DNA from: Mytilus galloprovincialis
Taxonomy: Eukaryota > Mollusca > Bivalvia > Mytilida > Mytilidae
Direction of reading: 5' to 3'
Length of the DNA stretch: 64,000 bases
Assembly: GCF_965363235.1 (NCBI RefSeq)
Contig: NC_134845.1
Span: 23,066,524-23,130,523, forward strand
Below are positions 56,175 to 64,000 of this stretch, in pieces; the stretch's first letter is position 1, and the number at the start of each line of letters is the position of its first letter. A program made the position numbers and the translations under genes. Under the pieces are notes generated by a model. The model did no database searches. It had not been told where the DNA came from and saw nothing but the letters and a program-made list of their open reading frames with translations.

Positions 56175-58160
56175 TGTCCATTAGAACAAAATAAGTAATG
56201 AAGCTTTCAAATGTAACAACTTATGTGTATGTTGTTACAGAAAAGACGGATAAAGATCTTAAGCTATTATCATTAATATTAAAATTAATAATACCAATTG
56301 TAGGTTAAGATGACCTTCTTTTACATGAAACTTCGTTAATATGCAAGATTGTATTTTTCTATAACCTGCTGTTGCATAGATCTGGACCATAGCATACAAT
56401 TAAGTTAGCCTCATTCATGAAACATTAAGGTCAAGTTCAGACAATTTTAACATAATCAAGAACATTTTACATATAAAAACTATCAATGAAATTATAAAAT
56501 AATACCTGAAATATGTTACCTCTTAAACTGACAAAATTATTGAGTATTGTCATATGAAAAACTAATAATTTTCAGATTTATATTAATCTAGCTATATCGG
56601 CGTTATGTATCGCTTCATTTAAGTCGATTTATATCAAGATATTTTAGTCGATTAATATGGATCATATCAGTCGATATATATATCGAGTTACTTCAAGTGT
56701 GAATGTGTATCAATTAGTCGATTATTTTTGTTCTGCGATATAATTTGGGGTAAAGGGGATTCTTATTGACTATGAATATATTCCTTGTTTTTGAATTCCC
56801 AGTCTTTGTAAGCAGATTTTCAAAACATGGCTGAAACAAACCCACTGACATAACCATCCTATTTTGAAGAAACCCTTAGTAAGTGTAGGTCTTTCGTTTC
56901 TATGGGTCTGTTAATTCGTGTAATATCCAGTTAACTTTTGGTAGGCAAATTATGGAGTTATCTACCCTAATTATTTATTTCTAGTACATTTCGGATTCAA
57001 GCAAGTTATATGTTGAAATACCAGAACAGGAAAAAGAAACGAATGTAGGACCATAAGTGTTCATACGTATATCAATTATACATACAAGTTATGCGTTATT
57101 GTGTTAAAATAGATAATAGAAATTTACGGACTCCAAAATAACAACGCTGTAAAAATTAGGCCATGATGTGAGCCGGATCCCTATGCATAAATAACGATTC
57201 TGTACATGTGTAGATGCAGCCAAATACTCAAACCATACATGTGTTTTTATGAAGGTATATGTAATTTGTGATATCAAAATGTCGGACTTAAAAATTTACC
57301 AGTTGTTAAAGATCACGTTCCTCGAAATGAAAACGTCACAGCAGACACGGGCATATCGTATATCTATATAACAAAAGATTTGGAAGATATAAAAACATTT
57401 GGAAAATCGCCACGTCCAAATCATTGTGCTCGCCAATCGACAATGTCTTTTTTTAAAACCTCAACCAGAAGCGACACAGGTTTTGCAAGGCGAATCTTAA
57501 CATTTTGAAGATAATGTAATTACTAGAACTAGACTATTTACTTACTTCCATGCTGATAGCAATTTTTTCCAGTACACTAAAAGCATTCTGCAGTCATTTG
57601 TAAAATGAACTTTTTTCACTTTTCATCTGTTACCATATTAAATAAGATTTTCTTTAGTTATTTATTTGCCAACTTAATTACAGTTTTATTAGAGTTATTC
57701 TTATTTATGCATTATTTACAGACTTGTAATGGTTATCAGGCTAAACTGACAGTATAACGACCTACCACTATTAATAAAGATGTATTTAGTCAATAGCTGG
57801 ACAATATGTCACAAAGTTGTATTGATGCGGACCAATGATGTGATGAAATTTTATGTAAAATAAATCAATGTCACCAACTCGAAAAAAAAGGGATTTTTTT
57901 CTCGAAAAATATGTGATGAATCATTTAGTCTCGATCCGTATTCGCCGCTTAATGGTTATAATCTTCTTGAAATACCACTTTCTTTCCTGATGGAACTTTA
58001 AAATGAATTCCGAAGTATTTTACACAGCTAAATTAACTTTTCAAAGTTATACAATTTGTTAGTATTCTTGCTTTTACCACCTTAGTCTGCAGAATATCAC
58101 TGTGTACTTCCCAGTGTACGTACTTATGATCATGCAGTGTACTTACTTATAATTAGTGTT
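56175..58160. other. Stretch upstream of the sulfotransferase
   Basis: AT-rich. 56640-56720 has several 'gtcgat(t)tatat' motifs (e.g. 'agtcgatatatatatcga'), a local low-complexity patch. No exon for the sulfotransferase start could be identified. Confidence 0.4.
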
Positions 58161-58164
58161 TATA

Positions 58165-58690
58165 AAAAAGTAGATGTGGGATGATTGCCAATGAGACAAC
58201 GCTCCACAAGAGACAAAAATGACAGAAATTTTAAAACAATTGTAGGTCACCGTACGGCGTTCAACAATGAGCAAAGTCCATACCGCGTAGTCAGCTATAA
58301 AAGGCCCCTAAATGGCAATGTAAAACAATTTAAACGAGAAAACTAACGGCCTAATTTATTTTTAAAAAAATGAACAAAAAACAAATATGTAACACATAAA
58401 CAAACGACAACCACTGAATTACAGGCTCTTGACTTGGAACAGGCGCATACATACATACATAATGAGGCGGGGTTAAACATGTTAGCGGTATCCCAACCCT
58501 CCCCCTAACCTGGGACAGTGGTATAACAGTACAATATAAGAACGAACTATAAAAATTAGTTGAAAAAGGCTTAATTCATCAGATGGACAAAAATACAATT
58601 GGACGTGACCGGGTACTTGTACATCCCAACAACAAAAAGAGACTAGGAACAGATCTGGGAGTACTCGCAATTAACTGACAGCTAGTTCAA
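58165..58690 (+). repeat. Dispersed repeat, family A (longest copy)
   Basis: It runs from 'gatgtgggatgattgccaat' through 'aacaatgagcaaagtccata', 'aggctcttgacttggaacag', 'ggcggggttaaacatgttag', 'cccctaacctgggacagtgg' and 'ttaattcatcagatgg' to 'caattaactgacagctagtt'. This copy defines the module order used to recognise the others. No ORF; class unknown. An A-run precedes it. Confidence 0.75.
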
Positions 58691-60754
58691 AACCACTAAA
58701 AACTAATAAAAAAATCATGCATCTACGACTAAATTTATAGTTCCACACTTTATTCAAATATGATCAAATACAAATGTACTTGTATTTATTTAGCCAGGTT
58801 AAACCTGCTGGCCAAATCCAAGGTATGGATGGATCAAGAAGTAGAATGTCGTTTAAACAAAGTGTTTCCTATATTTCATGGCATAAAGGGTGGTTTGACT
58901 TGGGTTGTTTTTTTTTTTTTGTAAATTGGATACATGCACTTAGAAAATAAATTGACACAAGAGGGCTCTGACGCAATTGATGCAAACAAGTAGATATCTA
59001 AATGTATCGAAAGTATAATATTGATACATTGTATTGAAAAATGATGGGTTATGAAGTGAGTGAAGCTGAGAAATACAAACCAATTTCTGTTTGTTTTCTT
59101 CAAATATGAGGGTTAGGGCAGTGCGTATTGAGAATTTATGAAGCTATTTAAAGCTATGAAGTGAAATAGATTGAATAAAAAGGAAAGAAATATTAGTAAT
59201 CGTTAATGCGATTGCAACTGAACTACACATGTTTACTGAAATGTACATCTAGTGGTCATTGTATTAGGGCATTTCAACTATTGACCATCGGTCACAAATA
59301 CCAAATACAAAATCTCATTGGGCGATTCATTGGCATTTTCATGATGCAAATTAAGATAAGCAGCAATGTAACCTTATATGTGGTAAACTTTATTTTAATT
59401 GAGGTTATTAACAAGTTTATCAAAAGGAATACATCATGTGTATAGCGGAACATAAATTTGAAGAATTATGCTGTTTTTTTTTTTTTTTTCTCATTCTTCT
59501 CGTTAATTAAAGAAGGCCCATGTTCCTGTATGAAAATGAATTAATAGAGGTGGGGTGTGGTTATGAAACTGCAATAACTTTACACAAACAATATCAATAG
59601 ACTTATAGAGGAAAACTTACAGTGAGCATCAAAGACAAGTGTATGTACAATATATCATGTTTTCGGTCGTCCCAAACTTATAAAATTTGTGAATACTAGT
59701 ACATTAATCGGGTTTTTTGTCTATATCTTAACCAGTTCATATATAATTTACGGTCTTAATAGCATTTCTCTAACTAGAAATATCTGATATAATAATGGCT
59801 ACCTAGACACCCCCTTCAAATTAACTTTGTAATAAGGTATGGTCAAGAGCCGTGAAATTGTGTTTACACAGTAACAAATAAATGTTTACATTTTGCATTA
59901 TATTCCTATTAATTCAAAATGAATGTTAAAGGTTTGCAGCTGATGGCACAAATACAACATTACTACACTTGTAAAACCAAAGATATTGCCTTCATCTTTT
60001 CTTTGCTGATGATTGGACCAAAGTTTACCGATATTTGCTTTCAGATTAGTAGTGAAAAGATTATTCATAGGCTGAAGTTATTTAGGATTTTTCTGCTCTT
60101 TTGATACTTTAAATTTACAAAACATCGGACCACAGATCGAAGTTATTTGTACGACTAACTTCGTGATGTTTTCTTTGGTTAATAATATATAGCATGCAAT
60201 GCATTTGTGACTCGTTTAACTTGTTAGTTAAAACTCAAGGAAGAAGAAGATATGTTAACGTATTTAAAACGTGATATATGACATTCGTATGTTTATTATA
60301 GCACATACAACCTCAACAGGTTATGCATGATCTATAGCTATATAAAAATATGTCTTCACTAAAACGTAGGGCCATTTCTAAAATTACAATTCTTATATAC
60401 TAGTTGATTGACTGCTGCTTATTACTAGATTTATTTCACTTGACTGGGCGGAGCTAAGGAAGTTCGCTCATTTAAGACCAGTCCATCTATAGACAGGAGT
60501 TTTAGAATAGCTCAATAATGAAGTGTCCAGTTATTTGTTCCATATCATACAATCAGTTCTTCTGTATATGCGTTTGGTGACACTGATTAGTGATTAGAAT
60601 TCAATTTGTATTATAACGGCAATCATCCTTATCACACAAATCTTCAAATAAACTGTCCTTATGCAAATTAAAACATAAGCTCCACCCAATCAGTTGAAAT
60701 AACATTGGTAATAACAGAGGAAAATATTTTGTAAAAAATCACAAAAATTTACAA
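58691..60754. other. Intergenic, nothing identified
   Basis: AT-rich with poly-T runs near 58905 and 59470. Several short chance ORFs; none has a recognisable domain. Confidence 0.45.
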
Positions 60755-61830
60755 AATTTATGAAATTGTTAAAAATTGACTATAAACATAATAAAAGGCA
60801 ATTACTTCTTCAGGGGTCAACTGACCATTTTGATCATGTTGACTTATTTGTAGATCTTACTTTGCTGAACATTATTGCTGTTTACAGTTTATCTCTATCT
60901 ATAAAAATATTCAAGATAATAACCAAAAACGATAAAATTTCCTTTAAAATTACCATTTAAGGGGCAGCAATCCAACAAGCAGTTGTCTGATTCGTCTAAA
61001 AATTTAGGGCAGGTAGATTATGACTTGATTAACAATTTAATCCAGTCAGATTTCTTCTAAATGCTTTGGTTTCAGAGTTATAAGCCAAAATCTACATTTT
61101 ACCCCTATGTTTTATTTTTAGCCATGGCGGCCATCTTGGTTGGTTGGCCGGGTCGTCCCACACATTTTGTAAACTAAATACTCCAATAATGATTGTGGCC
61201 AAGTTTGTCTACTTTTCGCCAAGTAGTTTCAGAGGAGAAGACTTTTGTAAAAGATGACAAAAAATTACTAAAAAATTGATAAAAAAAAGAGTATAAAGGG
61301 CAATAACTCCTTAAGGGGTCAACAGACCATTTTGGTCATGCTGACTTATTTGTAGATCTTACTTTGCTGAACATTATTGCTGTTTAAAGTTCATCTCTAT
61401 CAATAATAATATTCAAGATAATAACCAAAAACAGCAAAATTTCCTTAAAATTACCAATTCAGGGGCAGCAACCCAACAACCGGTTGTCCGATTCATCCGA
61501 AAATTTTCGGGCAGATAGATCTTGACTTGATAAACAATTTCACTTGATGTCAGATTCGCTCTAAATGCTTTGCTTTCAGAGTTAATCTACAAAATCTACA
61601 TTTTACCCTTATGTTCTATTTTTAGCCATGGCGGCCATCTTGGTTGGTTGGCCGGGTCACGCCACACATTTTTTAAACTAGATACCCCAATGATGATTGT
61701 GGCCAAGTTTGATTTGATTCGGTCCAGTAGTTTCAGAGGAGCAGATTTTTGTAAAAGTTAACGACGACGGACGACGACGGACGACGGACGCCAATTGATG
61801 AGAAAAGCTCACTAGGGCCACGTGAGCCAA
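60755..61830 (+). repeat. Tandemly duplicated repeat ending in GACGACGGAC tract
   Basis: Two units of 502 bp can be aligned ('aggggtcaac' at 60812 and 61314; 'tagccatggcggccatcttg' at 61120 and 61623). The second unit ends in 'acgacgacggacgacgacgg' and then 'aagctcactagggccacgtg', whose GCTCAC and GTGAGC form a small hairpin. I recall this end as typical of a bivalve repeat family. No long ORF. Confidence 0.8.
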
Positions 61831-62689
61831 AAACAGAACTTTGATTAAGCTATATATAGTGACAACAAAAAGAAACTAAAAACATTGCAAACCTAGATTC
61901 AAGTATCAGTAGTAATCGATTCGAAATAAATACCAATAGGAAAAAACACAGTTAAAACGTCACTTGACCACTGACAATTTCAAAATTACTAAGGGCAGCA
62001 CTCACTGTTACAGAATGAAAAGATTTTAATGTTTTGCACAGCACCATGACCACCACAAAATAATCCTCTGTGGTATAAAAATGTCTGCATGGAGATATTA
62101 AAACATCAACATAAAATTAATTCAACTAACTAATATAAAAAAAGATATGAATAGTCCATTATTATTTTATTTAACGTATTTAATTTCATGACATATCGGG
62201 TAACAGAAGAAGGGTAACAGTACATGTTGTTTCATTTCCACTCACCCGTTAATTCGATTAACCTCTCTGCGTGCTTATGACCTATGGAGGTAGAGGTTTT
62301 ACTATCCATGACTTTAGAATTTCTTCTCAGTTTTAGTTATATTTCGTTTCGCCTACATTCGTTTTTACAGAGAATACAGTTGATAGACGTAAGTAGAAAT
62401 GCATTTACAATCATGGTATATCTTATATATTGAATTTCATCAAAATAATACTTGACACACGTTAGGACGTGAAGAGCTGAATCTGCACTGTACATTTTAA
62501 AATAGGATCGTGAAAAACAACAAATCTAGTACGTATAATTAAATGCACTGTCCTTACTGAATAAATTGTTTATAATAATTTGTGAATGGTTATAAATAAC
62601 GCCAGAATATATCATAATGTGTTTAATTCAAAACAGTTAGTAGTATAATTATAAGTCAACAAAGCCATCATGATATGTACTCTTGCTCA
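61831..62689. other. Intergenic, nothing identified
   Basis: AT-rich, no ORFs or repeats recognised. Confidence 0.45.
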
Positions 62690-62925
62690 GTAGCAGGATC
62701 TGCTTTGCCTTACACTTCCGAAGCACGTGAGATCACCGTGGTCCAGTTCTTTGTGGGGTTCGACGTGTCTTTCGTTTTTCTATGTGGGGTTTTGATTGGT
62801 TTGACGAGACTGTTATTTGTCTTTTCGTCTCTCAGCTTTTTATTGTCATAGTATCATCGGGTTTTTTTAAACTTTTAATTTTGAATTATTTCTTTGGTAT
62901 CTTCTGTCTCTTTTCTTTGATTGAT
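62690..62925 (+). repeat. Penelope-like 3' tail (degraded copy)
   Basis: 'agcaggatctgctttgcctt', 'cgaagcacgtgagatcaccg', 'ctttgtggggttcgacgtgt' and 'tttggtatcttctgtctctt' match the tail at 29095-29305 in order. The small ORF at 62782-63003 lies in this tail and is not a gene. Confidence 0.65.
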
Positions 62926-63433
62926 GAATCTAATTTCTATATGTTTAAACATAACATTGTATTTTCACCTATATTTGAAAGCCTTTTTGGGTCAGTAATC
63001 TGATGAACCACTACAGGACATGCAGACAGAAAGCCCTACGTTTATATGTATCAAATCGGTGTATATTCACCCTTCAAATAAGAACTTGCCAAAGTATACC
63101 AAATGACTATTGGCAGATATGTTTTCTTTTATAGTTTTTTATACTCGTTATATATTAACTTCTAAAGTTCTGGTCTATACATGTACCTTGTCTGTCGTAC
63201 CTTAGACTATTTCAGACGTCGCTATCATATTTTAGTTTATATTTGCATATGAAAAATTGAATCCATAATGCTGGAGCACACCGGATCGTAGCTGAATTTG
63301 GCTATTCTGTCTAGGTCTATTGGTAATTTAGCTGCTTACGTTTCTACGTGGCTTTCCTGATCAAGTTTAATTCAGAAAAAACGTTTCCAGCACACAAAAT
63401 ATAAAAGCTGTTATTTTCATTTAGTAAATAGCA

Positions 63434-63709
63434 ATGGGACAGCAATTACTGCCTCCCGACTTGTACCAGGGAAAACTTGCGCTCTTCGTTGTTATCTTAA
63501 ATAATATTAAGTGGAAAGATATAATGAAAACAACGCTTTCTGTAATGCTTCCAAATCGCCTTTTTTATTTACCTACATCAGAAACGCTTAAAACCGAAAA
63601 TTTGAAAGCCAAAGATGTAAAAGAACTGCAGCAGCGGAAGAACTATATGACCAAAAAAGAAAACCTACAAATGATAAACAAATCCGGCAAATTCTATAAG
63701 TTAGGTTAA
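63434..63709 (+). CDS. Unrecognised 91-residue ORF
   Basis: It opens with MGQQLLPPDLYQGKLALFVV and ends in a Lys/Gln-rich half (KAKDVKELQQRKNYMTKKEN). The codons look mixed and the composition is protein-like, but there is no family match I know. The first half is hydrophobic, the second highly charged. It could be a small gene, an exon of a larger one, or a transposon remnant. The remainder of the window (63710-64000) shows nothing further. Confidence 0.22.
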   Translation: MGQQLLPPDLYQGKLALFVVILNNIKWKDIMKTTLSVMLPNRLFYLPTSETLKTENLKAKDVKELQQRKNYMTKKENLQMINKSGKFYKLG

Positions 63710-64000
63710 TTGAACACCGAATATTATAAGTTTTAATGATGAAACTATCTCCGTTTTCAAAGTAACAACTTTTTTCAAGGTTTGACCACTGTGCATTGTT
63801 CGGATTTTAACCTTAAAAATTTACTTGATTGAAATGCAAAATGAAACAAAACTATTGAATTTCTAATCTGTCTTTTGATGAAGTTTGTATGGAATGTGAT
63901 CGGCATGTGTCATGCTGTCTCTATCACCTGTACGACTATTCAACCTCTCACAATGCTTGTTTCTGCTACAACGCTTTTTATTGGTTTTCTATTGAGTGCT

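Noticed and set aside
62782-63003. 73-residue hydrophobic ORF as a membrane protein
   Set aside because: It falls within a degraded retroelement 3' tail that recurs at three other places in the window.
1-64000. tRNA, rRNA and snRNA genes
   Set aside because: No A/B-box with cloverleaf, rRNA core or snRNA motif was noticed, but a by-eye search is weak; tRNAscan and Infernal would be needed to exclude them.

Overview
This window is eukaryotic nuclear DNA, AT-rich and intron-bearing, and almost certainly from a marine mussel (Mytilus or a close relative). The basis is a clear animal gene with GT-AG introns, galactose 3-O-sulfotransferase and LRR-Ig genes of lophotrochozoan style, and dispersed repeats that I recognise from memory as common in mussel genomes. 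No bacterial, organellar or viral gene set was seen.

Four host loci are well supported. (1) A complete TTC29 gene (+) with nine coding exons between 10190 and 19951 encodes a 510-residue TPR protein of sperm flagella and cilia. (2, 3) Two single-exon LRR-Ig cell-surface genes face each other: 26038-27492 (+) and 43675-45246 (-). Their ectodomains align without gaps, but one ends like a GPI-anchored protein and the other has a transmembrane helix and a basic cytoplasmic tail. (4) A galactose-3-O-sulfotransferase lies at 54900-56174 (-). A weaker locus at the left edge has a likely terminal exon (1613-1901) of an unrecognised membrane-anchored protein.

Most of the rest is transposon debris. 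It includes 5'-truncated LINE tails at 5.6-7.1 kb (+) and 8.0-9.4 kb (-), and TIR elements inside TTC29 introns. A 2.2-kb composite repeat with three internal tandem arrays lies at 21.3-23.5 kb. A Tc1-like element at 28.4-30.0 kb is interrupted by the 3' part of a Penelope-like reverse transcriptase element. A second, decayed copy of that element at 38.1-39.5 kb is itself interrupted by a PIF/Harbinger-like element flanked by TTA. A Helitron-like element at 52.8-53.9 kb carries two nested repeats. At 60.75-61.83 kb there is a tandemly duplicated repeat ending in a GACGACGGAC-rich tract.

The most novel-looking item is a TIR family starting CAAGGATTTGTATAG. One copy is about 1.18 kb (3908-5090) and is loaded with TTGCCGCAA palindromes. 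The other is only 37 bp (37397-37433): the two tips joined and flanked by a 7-bp direct repeat. The genes do not form a pathway; apart from the LRR-Ig pair, they are independent loci in a repeat-rich region. All family assignments come from reading the sequence; no database search was run.
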